A stretch of DNA of 51,585 bases from Thermoguttaceae bacterium (GTDB lineage Bacteria; Planctomycetota; Planctomycetia; Pirellulales; Thermoguttaceae), in NCBI GenBank assembly GCA_025060325.1, contig JANXBW010000008.1:1-51585 (forward strand), given 5' to 3'. Below are positions 37,078 to 46,149 of this stretch, piece by piece. The translations under genes and the position numbers were made by a program. The notes under the pieces are model-generated. The model worked only from the letters and a program-made list of their open reading frames with translations. It had not been told where the DNA came from and ran no database searches. Position 1 is the stretch's first letter. Each line of letters starts with the position of its first letter.

Positions 37078-38110
37078 AAGGCTGCGAGCAGAAAAAGCCT
37101 GGCGCTCGGTACCACAGCTCGGTCGCCGCCCAAAGTGTGACTCCCCTTCCGGCCTTCTTCGCCGCTGGCGCCGGTAAGGCCGATTGGCCACGGCCAATCT
37201 GGCACCACCCACTCCTTGCTCTACTTCCTTCCTGTTGACCCGGCAAATCAAGAGGGTCCTGTCATTCCCTCGGCCGGAGGCGGGCTATTTACGCCCCGGG
37301 TTCCCCAGGAAAGCTCCCGGAGGATTTCCAGCCTGATGCGCAAAATTCGGCCGAGTCGTCCGTCCATTAATTCGGAGACGAAAAAAACTGAGTTCTCCGG
37401 AGGGCAATCAAGAGCAACGGGGGGTCGGGTGGTACCCCTCTGGGGTATGAGCTGGGCGATGGGAGGGTTCTCTTGCCGCCCGGCCCCTCGCCGAAAGCAA
37501 TAGCCCAACCTCTGGGGGCTTGCCAATAACACATCTGAGATCGCCGTAGCTCGGCTGTGTTTGGCGAGACGACATCATCGCCGTGGTGGGAAGGTTGCGG
37601 GTCCGTTTACTTGAGCCAGTGCTTATGGCAGATCGCAGTACCATGATCCCGGAATTTCTGGAAGTCATTTGCCAGCTGCTTCAGAGCCACTGGGGGTCCG
37701 ACGGCAACGGACACGTTTCCCTTAGCCAAAGGGTTGGCAGACTGATTGTGCCTGGCCGGAGGAAAGAACCCGACAATCCCGGTGACTCCACCTCTGAATC
37801 TCGCCAGGCCGAGTTGACAAATCAGTGCCGTGGTAATGTCTGAGCATGAGGGGCTCCGAAGCGGCTTGACCAATGGCGAGTTTTATCGGGAAACAGCGAC
37901 GATTTTTTGCCGGTGGGCCACTTTGCGAACAAACCTCGGTCAAAAGATGGGATGGCAAACTAGGGGCAGGCGCACCAAACACTTCGTCGTTGACGAAGGA
38001 CCCATCGAGAAAGTTGAGGCGGGTTGCAACCCCTAACGTTACAGGGAGGGTGCGGGCCAGGAAGGGCGGAAACGACACGTTCCAACTTCTTCCCACGGGA
38101 GGGCCTGACC
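37078..38110. other. 1.0 kb gap without a recognisable gene
   Basis: Short frames look like chance. A tight hairpin TACCCC-TCT-GGGGTA lies at 37433-37447 without a T-run. Nothing else was recognised. Confidence 0.5.
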
Positions 38111-38977
38111 ATGAATCGGGCACGACTTTTCTTGATCGCCGCCGCCACAGGACTTCTGCTTGCTTCCGCAGGGCAACTTTGGGCACAGGAGATAGCTCCG
38201 GGCACCCGCGTGCGCGTGATTTCCACGGCTCCGGTGAAGGTTGCCCAGGAGGTTGTCGGAAGCGTTACGGAGGGAACCGAGCTGGTCGTCTTGCAGAGGG
38301 AAGGCAACTGGGTCTATGTGGAAACTGGTTCGGTGAGCGGTTGGGTCCACATCAGCCGGGTACGAGTCGTGGAAAGTCCGGAAGACGAGGGCGCACCTCC
38401 GCCTCCGTCCGGCGACAAGCTGCTTGATCGACTGGCGTCGTACATGAGTCGGCTCGGCTATCGCTTTCTTCGCGTTGACGAGCCAGGCGAGCGCGAAGGG
38501 ATCATTTTAACCGGCTTCACTTTCGTCGAGGAGGACTTCTCCATCGAGGTCATCATTGACCCGATTGTGGAGAAAGGTTGCCTGTTGATGAAAGCACCTC
38601 GACTGTTCTTCGCCCGGCCGAACGAGAATCCCACGCCGTTACTCGAGTTGCTCAAGGCGATCGGATATATCAACTACACGATTATCCTAGGCAAGTTCTG
38701 TTACGATCCCCGCGACGGGGAGGTCTCCTTCGAGCTCAATATCGCGATCGATGATATCAGCGTGAGCTTCAAGCAGTTTGAGCATTGCCTCCGCGTGTTG
38801 TGCCTCGAAGTTAAGGATAAACTCCCCAAGCTGAAAGCGATTTGGGAGGGCCGTTGCACCGCCGAGGCGCTCTATCAGGCCGGCTCAATCCTGCCGGTTG
38901 GCCCGCGAGGCCCGGTAACCACCGCCCGGACGGCAGCAACCGAGGCCTATGTCCGCCGCGATGACCATATCGCTTAA
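38111..38977 (+). CDS. Secreted SH3-domain and YbjN-like protein
   Basis: 288 residues from ATG 38111, with GGGAGG eight bases upstream. Signal peptide MNRARLFLIAAATGLLLASAGQLWAQ (shown by its RAR n-region, hydrophobic core and LWAQ cleavage site). A bacterial SH3 domain follows (about 27-85: GTRVRVIS, VVLQREGNWVYVET, VSGWVHISRV), then a Pro/Glu linker. A YbjN/type-III-chaperone-like alpha-beta domain comes next (about 100-250: LASYMSRLGYRFLRVDE, LLELLKAIGYINYTIILGKF, FELNIAIDD). Probably periplasmic or envelope-associated. Function unknown. Confidence 0.78.
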   Translation: MNRARLFLIAAATGLLLASAGQLWAQEIAPGTRVRVISTAPVKVAQEVVGSVTEGTELVVLQREGNWVYVETGSVSGWVHISRVRVVESPEDEGAPPPPSGDKLLDRLASYMSRLGYRFLRVDEPGEREGIILTGFTFVEEDFSIEVIIDPIVEKGCLLMKAPRLFFARPNENPTPLLELLKAIGYINYTIILGKFCYDPRDGEVSFELNIAIDDISVSFKQFEHCLRVLCLEVKDKLPKLKAIWEGRCTAEALYQAGSILPVGPRGPVTTARTAATEAYVRRDDHIA

Positions 38978-39744
38978 CCCATGGTTAGCAAGCAGCAGTG
39001 CGTACGCCTTAACTCGAACCTCCCAAGAACTTCGCCCATCGGCCTAGTGAGGCGTCCCAAGACGCCCGCTGGGCCGATTCAATTTTCCACATGCCGGCCC
39101 CTCTCAAGGTGTTCTGGATTTAACCGGGCGGAAAACCACCGGAAGAGCAAAGCCGTAACGCAGCGGTTAAACCCGGCCCTCTGTTCCCAAAGCTACTTCG
39201 AAGACTAAGGAACCTGGCGGCTCCCCGCAGAGCCAAGCCAAACTTGCCTCCGGGCAGCGGTTCAAGCTGGGACCAAAAAGCCGAGTGTACGCTAGGGTCG
39301 TTCGGAGACTCCTAGGGCCATAACTACACTGGGATCAATCGGCGAATCTGGCCAATGAATGATAGTGAAACCTCGGCCTAGGATGGTTCTCGGAGAATAT
39401 CTTGGCAATGGCCGGCCCGAGCGTGCGGCTTTTACCTCCTGTCTTGGATCCCAACGCCAGGGGCCACGAATCTGCCACCCGGCAGGTTTCGCAACAGTCC
39501 CAACCTCCCATGTCCTAGAAACCAGGTGCCTTCACCACAGCGGAGAAACACTTTTGTCGACGAAATTTGCTAACTGCAGCCGTTTAAGATCGGAGCCCGC
39601 AGCTGGCCTCCCCAAAAGATCCTGCCAACAGAAGGAAGCTAAGCCCAACGCCCGCGTTGAGAAGCAGGTTTATAATCCGCTGGGACCACTCCGTCTTTTC
39701 CCAGGACTTGGGGAGCAAATAGCTTGCCCGGTATATTGAGAGGC
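38978..39744. other. Gap before recG
   Basis: No gene recognised. A perfect TATAAT (39671-39676) lies 69 bases before the recG ATG. Confidence 0.5.
39671..39676 (+). promoter_or_regulatory. Possible -10 element of recG (TATAAT)
   Basis: Perfect consensus -10, giving a leader of about 62 bases. No recognisable -35 at 16-18 bases. Confidence 0.4.
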
Positions 39745-41835
39745 ATGGACCGTCCGGAGGAAACAGGCGTTCGAATTCTCAACCGACCGGTTCAATACCT
39801 GAAGGGGGTGGGACCCCAACGGGCCGAGCTGCTTGCGCGCCTGGGAATCACCACTGTCAAAGATGTCCTTTTCTATTTTCCCCGAGACTACTTTGATCTC
39901 ACGGACTATCGGGAAATTACTTTTCTTGAGGAAGGAAAGGTCCAGTCGGTGGAAGGGGTGGTGGCCGCCGTGGAATGCCGGACTTTTCCCAACGGCCGAT
40001 CGGTTTTGACCGTGGGGATCACGGGCAAAGGGGGCTTCCTCCGCGGTGTGTGGTTTAACCAGCCGTACCTTCGGGAGCAATTCCAGGTGGGACAGCGGGT
40101 GGTCTTTAGCGGCAAACCTCGCCGTGCCGGCTTGCTTTGGGAAATGTTCCACCCAATGGTCCAGCGGTTGGGCGAAGAGGAACAGCCTCAGCGAGGTCTC
40201 CTCCCGCTCTATAGCTTGACCCAGGGATTAGAGCAGTGGGAACTGCGGCGGATCGTCCGGGCCGCCCTGGAGGTGGGGCTTCCCTGGGTGGAGGACGTCT
40301 TTCCGGAAGACTATCGACAAAAGCACGCTCTTTTGCCCATCCAGGAGGCTTTACGGTTCATCCACTTCCCGCCCGATGCGACTTCCCTTGAGAAGGCCCG
40401 CCGGCGGTTTGTTTATCAGGAACTTCTCGTCCTCCAACTTGCGCTTGCGATCCGCCGCTGTCAACAGCAAAGCTTTCGCAAGGCCCCTGTGCTTCGCGTT
40501 ACTCGGGAGATCGACAAGCGAATTCGTCGCCTTTTCCCCTTTGAATTTACACCCGGGCAAAACCAGGCCATAGCCGAGATCTGCGAGGACTTGGCTAAAC
40601 CGGTGCCGATGCTCCGCCTCCTCCACGGGGATGTCGGGAGCGGAAAAACCGTGGTGGCAGCCTATGCCATGTTGTTGGCAGTGGCCCACGGGTACCAAAC
40701 GGCGTTGATGACGCCAACCGAAGTTTTAGCCCGCCAGCACATGGCCACGTTTGAGCGCCTGCTTGCCCACAGCCGGGTGCGGCGAGTTTTGCTCACCGGC
40801 GGCTTGTCCCCGCGCGAAAGAGCGACAGTTCTTGCCCAAATTGCCGCTGGAGAAGCCGACTTAGTTATTGGCACTCAGGCTCTTATCCAGGAAGATGTCC
40901 AATTCCACCGCCTGGGCCTTGTCATCATTGACGAGCAACACAAGTTTGGTGTGCGTCAACGGGCTGCACTTAAAGCATCCGGCGAAGATCCCCACTACCT
41001 AGTGATGAGTGCTACACCGATTCCCCGCACGTTGACGCTCACTCTCTTCGGCGACCTAGATGTGTCGACCATTCGCGACGCACCCCCTGGCCGGCAGCGG
41101 GTACACACGTTCCTGGCCGAACCTGACAAGCGCGGCCAGTGGTGGGAGTTCTTTCGGGAAAAACTTCGGGAAGGTCGTCAAGGCTATGTGGTCACACCGG
41201 TCATCGAAGAAAGCGACGAGCTGGATCTGGTAAGCTTGGAGCAGGCATTCGAATCGCTGGCCAACGGAGAGCTTGAGGCCTTCCGGCTAGGGCTTATGCA
41301 TGGTCGGCTTCCGGCCGAGCAAAAGCAGGCTATTATGCACGCTTTTCGCACCGGAGAAATCCAAGTCCTTGTGTGTACCTCGGTCATCGAAGTGGGGATC
41401 GATGTCCCCAACGCCACATTGATGGCCATCGAAAACCCAGAGCGCTTCGGGCTTGCTCAGCTCCATCAGCTTCGCGGAAGGGTTAGCCGCGGTCGCTACC
41501 CGGGCTACTGCTGCCTCTTCCCCGGCCCAGACCTAAGTGAACAGGCCCGTAAACGGTTGGAAGCTTTCGTGCGAACCACGGACGGCTTTGAACTAGCGGA
41601 AGTGGACTTTGCCCTTCGAGGTCCAGGGGAAATTTTCGGAACGCGACAGCACGGTTTTCCGCCACTGAGAGTCGCCGATCTGACCCGAGATTACGCTGTG
41701 CTTGTGGAAGCCCGCCGCGATGCCCAACAAATAGTGGCGGCCGACCCCGGCCTGGCCAATCCGCAATGGGCACTTCTTCGTCGGCAAGTTCTCGCCCGGT
41801 ATGGAAAGGCCCTGGACCTAGCCGAAGTCGCTTAG
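39745..41835 (+). CDS. recG: ATP-dependent DNA helicase RecG
   Basis: Branch-migration helicase that remodels stalled forks and Holliday junctions. 696 residues, normal for RecG. The N-terminal wedge/OB domain has YLKGVGPQRAELLARLGI and LFYFPRDYFD. Helicase motifs: Walker A GDVGSGKT (295-302), DEQH box (396-399) with IIDEQHKFGVRQR, MSATPIPRTL, then VTPVIEESDELDL, CTSVIEVGIDVPNA and QLRGRVSRG (motif VI). The C-terminal GFELAEVDFALRGPGE is characteristic. ATG 39745 is used (weak GAGAGG); an in-frame TTG at 39724 is less likely. Confidence 0.97.
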   Translation: MDRPEETGVRILNRPVQYLKGVGPQRAELLARLGITTVKDVLFYFPRDYFDLTDYREITFLEEGKVQSVEGVVAAVECRTFPNGRSVLTVGITGKGGFLRGVWFNQPYLREQFQVGQRVVFSGKPRRAGLLWEMFHPMVQRLGEEEQPQRGLLPLYSLTQGLEQWELRRIVRAALEVGLPWVEDVFPEDYRQKHALLPIQEALRFIHFPPDATSLEKARRRFVYQELLVLQLALAIRRCQQQSFRKAPVLRVTREIDKRIRRLFPFEFTPGQNQAIAEICEDLAKPVPMLRLLHGDVGSGKTVVAAYAMLLAVAHGYQTALMTPTEVLARQHMATFERLLAHSRVRRVLLTGGLSPRERATVLAQIAAGEADLVIGTQALIQEDVQFHRLGLVIIDEQHKFGVRQRAALKASGEDPHYLVMSATPIPRTLTLTLFGDLDVSTIRDAPPGRQRVHTFLAEPDKRGQWWEFFREKLREGRQGYVVTPVIEESDELDLVSLEQAFESLANGELEAFRLGLMHGRLPAEQKQAIMHAFRTGEIQVLVCTSVIEVGIDVPNATLMAIENPERFGLAQLHQLRGRVSRGRYPGYCCLFPGPDLSEQARKRLEAFVRTTDGFELAEVDFALRGPGEIFGTRQHGFPPLRVADLTRDYAVLVEARRDAQQIVAADPGLANPQWALLRRQVLARYGKALDLAEVA

Positions 41836-42742
41836 TCCCAGTCTCCGTTGGTCGCCAGGTGAGCTACTTCCGCACAGCTTTGCCCTTCATTCCCGACGCA
41901 GGCTAAACCAAAAAGGGCTTGGGCTTACCGGGAACCGTCTCGTTTCTTAGTGAATAGTTGACAACAGCCCGTTTTTTGTCGCACGGAGGAAGTGGAGGTA
42001 CGATCCACAGGCCTGAGGAGCATAAGCGCCGTGCCAAGCTGGCTTCATTTGGGATGTGTCCGCAGGCTGTCAACGCAGCGGCAAATGACGCTGGCTGAAG
42101 ACAATATCAGTTGCATAAGCCCACCGGAGGCGCCGCGTGAGCTTGACCCTCACCGCACCGGGTGATAGCACGTTCCTTAGCGGCTGAATTTCCAGAAAGA
42201 ACCAAGCTCCCAGATCTTTTTGCGCCTTGAGCCGGCACCGAACTGCCTGATCCGCTTGTTTTTGCATCTTCGTCCGTTGTAAGCACCGCCGTACAATTAA
42301 TAGTGTTTCGCCGCGAAAGGTATTGTTAGCTAGCACTTTTTTGTCGGGGCGGAAGCAACTAGTTCAGTAACGGCAGTTTGCGAAGCCGCGAGGTCAGCTG
42401 GGCTTAGCTTGCTAGTCCTAAAGAACCGGTAGAATGAAGGTGACAGTGGCAGTTTGATCCCTGACAGCGGATTGGCACCGGCTTCCGGATAACGTTTGCG
42501 TTAGGCGCCGAAGGCTGTTTCGCGCAAGAATGCTCGCCCGAGCGGCCAGTGGTGCAAACGAGTTTTGGCCGGAGGTGCGTTTAGTGGAAGGCCAAAAGGG
42601 GTGAGTGCGGGCGGGAGAAGATTGCCGCAGGGCCACAAGGGACGGTGATAACATCGCTTCTTGGGAGAAGTGGCCTTCACGGGGTGTCAAGGCGGTTGCT
42701 TGCCAAGTACCACCAGTCATCAGTAAGCTTCGGAGCAAAGGT
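41836..42742. other. 0.9 kb gap without a recognisable gene
   Basis: An 88-codon minus-strand frame (42070-42336) is the longest open stretch but lacks a ribosome site and family resemblance. A weak stem (GGGCT...AGCCC, then TTTTTT near 41972) might end recG transcripts. Confidence 0.5.
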
Positions 42743-43150
42743 ATGGATAAGCTAGCCCAAGCTCAAATGTACTACGATTTCCTTCGCCGCGAAGGCTACG
42801 ATCCCGAGATCGACGACGACGGCGATGTTATCTTCCGGGACGGTGACCGGGTTTATCTTATCCTAATCGACGAAAAGGACGAGGAATTCTTCCGCCTGGT
42901 GTTTCCGAACTTTTGGAGCATTACTAGCCAGAAGGAACGGGAACGGGTGGAGCGAGCTGCCCTTCACGCCACGGCAATGACCAAGGTGGCGAAGGTCTTC
43001 CCCGTCCGCAACAATGTCTGGGCCACCGTTGAGATGTTCGTTTCGCCCATTGAAGGTTTTATGCCGGTCTTTGAGCGGTCGATGCGGGCGCTTAATGTGG
43101 CCGTTCATTCCTTTGTGCAAAAAATGCGGGAAGAGGACGACGACGAATAG
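42743..43150 (+). CDS. YbjN-domain protein
   Basis: 135 residues from ATG 42743 with GGAGCAAAGG upstream; the frame is open earlier but without conserved sequence. It has the YbjN/type-III-chaperone-like alpha-beta pattern: QMYYDFLRREGYDPEIDDDGDVIF, YLILIDEKDEEFFRLVFPNF, ATAMTKVAKVF and TVEMFV, with a Glu/Asp-rich end. Small, cytosolic, no TM. Its stop codon directly abuts the ATG of the PQQ-propeller gene, so the two are co-transcribed. Function unknown; a chaperone-like role is only a fold analogy. Confidence 0.82.
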   Translation: MDKLAQAQMYYDFLRREGYDPEIDDDGDVIFRDGDRVYLILIDEKDEEFFRLVFPNFWSITSQKERERVERAALHATAMTKVAKVFPVRNNVWATVEMFVSPIEGFMPVFERSMRALNVAVHSFVQKMREEDDDE

Positions 43151-44581
43151 ATGAGGAGCGAGCCAGCCCGGCAAGTCACCCGGTTTGTACCCCTCTTGTT
43201 GATTTTTTGCTTGTTGGCCGCGCTTGCCTTGATCCGTTGGGGGCGGCCCGCCGGTAAAGCTACTTTGTCTCTTGAGGAAAAGCAGATCGGCCCGAACCAG
43301 CCGGTTTTTCCGTCCGCTGAGGATTCGTCCACACAAAGACCTGGTGCCTTATCGACCGAAGGACAGAGCCAGACGTTGGCAAAATTTGCCGGCTCGGACG
43401 CGGTTGAACCGGCGCAAGGGCAACTGGTCCACAGCCCAGGTGCTTGGGGGACTTTAGGCTCCTCCATCGGGCTTCTTGTTGACAATCAGCCTCCGAAACC
43501 TGCCAAGGAGGCAAACGCGCCGGCGCAGAGAGTTGACTTTCCGTTTTTCCGCGGAGATAGCCGGGCAAGCGGTTATGTTCCTTGGCTCCGGGTCGGCGGA
43601 CTTAAAGAACGCTGGCGGCTTGCTGCGGGAGAAGGTCGCGTGGAGAACACGGTGACAGCCAGCGGGGGCGTGGCCTATGTTGGCCTGTCGCATGGTGATC
43701 TTGTGGCCATTGATGTTGACAAAGGTAAGCCGCTCTGGCGGTTTTCTTCGCCGGGAGGTTGGACCGCCGCTCCGTCGGTGGCTCACGGGCGAGTCTATAT
43801 CGGGGATGGCGATGGACGATTTTTCTGCCTTGACGGAACTTCCGGCAAAGTCCTTTGGGAGCTGCGGACCGAGGGGCCGATTGATTCTCCAGCGAATGTC
43901 GTCGACGATCTTGTGCTGTTTGGCTCGCAAGACGGCAATCTTTATTGCGTTGACGCCAATTTCGGGCAGCGCCGCTGGACATATACAAGCGAAGATCAAA
44001 TACGTTGCTTTCCGACAGTCGCCGATGGTCGAGTATTGGTCGCAGGTTGTGACGGGCATCTCCACGTGCTGGAACTGGCTTCAGGCCAAAACCTGTTCCG
44101 CGTCCCCTTAGGGGGTCCAACGGGTAACGCTGCGGCCGTGGCAGACGGGGTGGCCTTCGTGGGGACAGAACATGGGGGCTTTGCGGCCATCGATATCTTG
44201 AAAGGGGAAGTCTTGTGGGCCTTTGGTGATGCCGGGCGACCGATGAGTATACGCACCTCGGCCGCGGTGAGCGAAGAGCTTGTTTTCTTTGGCGCGAGGG
44301 ATCGCAAGGTTCGAGCACTGAAACGCAAGACCGGGGAGCTAGCCTGGGAGTTTACCGCTCGCAGCGCGGTGGACTCCTCGCCGGTAGTGACTGCTGAAAG
44401 CGTGATCTTTGGGGCTGATGACGGCCGGCTTTATGTCCTGGACAAGAATACGGGGAGGCAAAGGGCCGTTTACGAAGTTGGCGGTCGAATTTCCGCCCCA
44501 CCAGCCGTGTACGACTCGCTTCTGCTCATAGGCACGTCGCAGGGTGAGGTTGTCTGCTGGCAGATTGTCCCACCCGGTTGA
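43151..44581 (+). CDS. PQQ-like beta-propeller repeat protein, membrane-anchored
   Basis: 476 residues. The ATG lies immediately after the stop of the YbjN gene (zero spacing). A TM anchor (about 12-29, VPLLLIFCLLAALALI) is followed by a low-complexity linker to about residue 130, then a propeller with repeated blade motifs: VAIDVDKGKPLWRF, FCLDGTSGKVLWEL, YCVDANFGQRRWTY, AAIDILKGEVLWAF, RALKRKTGELAWEF and YVLDKNTGRQRAVY. This resembles BamB and other PQQ-repeat proteins but lacks dehydrogenase residues. Probably a protein-interaction propeller on the outer face of the cytoplasmic membrane. Confidence 0.87.
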   Translation: MRSEPARQVTRFVPLLLIFCLLAALALIRWGRPAGKATLSLEEKQIGPNQPVFPSAEDSSTQRPGALSTEGQSQTLAKFAGSDAVEPAQGQLVHSPGAWGTLGSSIGLLVDNQPPKPAKEANAPAQRVDFPFFRGDSRASGYVPWLRVGGLKERWRLAAGEGRVENTVTASGGVAYVGLSHGDLVAIDVDKGKPLWRFSSPGGWTAAPSVAHGRVYIGDGDGRFFCLDGTSGKVLWELRTEGPIDSPANVVDDLVLFGSQDGNLYCVDANFGQRRWTYTSEDQIRCFPTVADGRVLVAGCDGHLHVLELASGQNLFRVPLGGPTGNAAAVADGVAFVGTEHGGFAAIDILKGEVLWAFGDAGRPMSIRTSAAVSEELVFFGARDRKVRALKRKTGELAWEFTARSAVDSSPVVTAESVIFGADDGRLYVLDKNTGRQRAVYEVGGRISAPPAVYDSLLLIGTSQGEVVCWQIVPPG

Positions 44582-44684
44582 CCCGAGCTAGGGGACCAGC
44601 GTACCTTCGCCGTAGCCTCAGGTGAATTTCCCCAAAGTAGTAACCAACGCATTCGTCAATTGGTGAGGAAGGGAGGGGTGAGAA

Positions 44685-45914
44685 ATGGCCAGAGAAGCTC
44701 GACGGTCAACGGTTGCTGTTTCACTCCTTTGCTGGGGCCTCCTTGTGGGGGCAAGCTTCGTCGGGCTTTATGCCCAAGAAACAAAGCAAGCCGATCTGCG
44801 ATTCCGTCACTTCGTTGTTGACGTGGGACTTGAAGGTCGGGGATTTGGTCAAACGGCTCTCGTTGACCTCACCGGGGACGGCCGACCGGAATTTGTGGTT
44901 GGCGTTGCTTTTGGGCCAATTTTTGTTTACGAGTACAAGCAGGCGGACCGGTGGGTACGGTACCGCGTGGCGGAGGAGTCAGCCTCCGAAGTGGGCTTGG
45001 CAGTTGTCGACGTGAATCGCGACGGCCGAAAAGATCTAGTCACCGGCGGGGCATGGTATCCACACAGTGGGGATCTTCATAAACCCTTCCAGCGGATTGT
45101 CTTCGACCCCAATCTGCGGAATGTTCACGACATGGCCGTGGCGGACATTGACGGAGATGGTCGGCAAGATATTGTGTGCCTTTCGGACCGGGCCGATCTC
45201 CGCTGGTATCGCATTCCTGATGATTCCCAGAGGCAGTGGCCTTTTGTGCGAATCGGTCCGCCTGTGCATGCAGGCTTAGCTGTGGGCGATCTCAACGGCG
45301 ACGGGCGGACGGACGTAGTCCGATCCACCGTGTGGTACGAAAATGTTGACGGCGGCAAGACATGGCGTGAACACGAAATTGGACCGACTTCGCCGCTTCC
45401 TCCAGATTTTCAGCGGAGTTTTGCCCTTTATGCGACAAAGGCCTGCGTAATCGATCTTAATCGTGACGGCAAGCAGGACATTGTTTTCACCGATGCCGAG
45501 ATGCCCGGCGGCAAGGTGTGGTGGATGGAAAACGTCGATGGCCAGGGCACCCGCTGGCAGCGGCATGACATTTTCACCCCGCAGCCCGGCCAGCCCCGTC
45601 GGGGGGCTTTCCATTCGCTAGTCGTGGCCGACTTTACCGGTGATGGGGCGGAAGATGTCTTCTCGGCGGAAATGGAATGGATCCGCGGGGAAGAAGCCCC
45701 TTGCTGGTACATTTGGGAAAATGTCGACAAACAAGGCCAGACCTGGCGCGAACATGTGATCCTCAACATCAATCTCGGCGGCCACGAATGTGTTGCCGGC
45801 GATGTCAACGGGGACGGCAAGTTGGACATCCTCGGCAAGCCGTGGATTCCTCATCCGAAAAATGCCCTCGGTGGGAAGTCGTTCGTCCTGTACTTGGAAA
45901 ATGCAAGCCGCTAG
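44685..45914 (+). CDS. Secreted FG-GAP/VCBS repeat protein
   Basis: 409 residues from ATG 44685 with GGGAGGGGTGAG upstream. Signal peptide (AREARRS n-region, hydrophobic core, LYAQ). Seven calcium-loop-like repeats of an integrin-type propeller are seen: DLTGDGRPEFVV, DVNRDGRKDLVT, DIDGDGRQDIVC, DLNGDGRTDVVR, DLNRDGKQDIVF, DFTGDGAEDVFS and DVNGDGKLDILG. Very common in planctomycetes, presumably extracellular binding proteins. Ligand unknown. Separate from the PQQ gene by 103 bases; may be in the same transcript. Confidence 0.9.
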   Translation: MAREARRSTVAVSLLCWGLLVGASFVGLYAQETKQADLRFRHFVVDVGLEGRGFGQTALVDLTGDGRPEFVVGVAFGPIFVYEYKQADRWVRYRVAEESASEVGLAVVDVNRDGRKDLVTGGAWYPHSGDLHKPFQRIVFDPNLRNVHDMAVADIDGDGRQDIVCLSDRADLRWYRIPDDSQRQWPFVRIGPPVHAGLAVGDLNGDGRTDVVRSTVWYENVDGGKTWREHEIGPTSPLPPDFQRSFALYATKACVIDLNRDGKQDIVFTDAEMPGGKVWWMENVDGQGTRWQRHDIFTPQPGQPRRGAFHSLVVADFTGDGAEDVFSAEMEWIRGEEAPCWYIWENVDKQGQTWREHVILNINLGGHECVAGDVNGDGKLDILGKPWIPHPKNALGGKSFVLYLENASR

Positions 45915-46149
45915 CTAAGGTGGCTGGCCTCAAGGATTTCTTACCCCCGAGGGTGTCCGCGGGTGAACCTACCTGGGCTTAGGCTAAGGGCAAGTAGGTC
46001 CCCAGAAGCGTTGGTGAGCTGTTTACAAATTCCGGAACTTTGCCGCGGGGCAATTGTCCGTTTCTGCCGGGGTGCGAGCGCCACGGTGCCAAGCTCTGCG
46101 ACTAGTCGTCTTTGGGATCGCTAAGGTCGCCGCAAAAGTTGCTAGCGCC

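Noticed and set aside
41915-41977. Intrinsic terminator after recG
   Set aside because: A T-run exists, but the stem is only five pairs with a loop of over 40 bases, too weak to call.
42070-42336. An 88-codon minus-strand frame in the gap after recG
   Set aside because: Composition is plausible, but there is no ribosome site, it starts with GTG, uses rare-looking codons (AGG, CTA) and matches no family I know.
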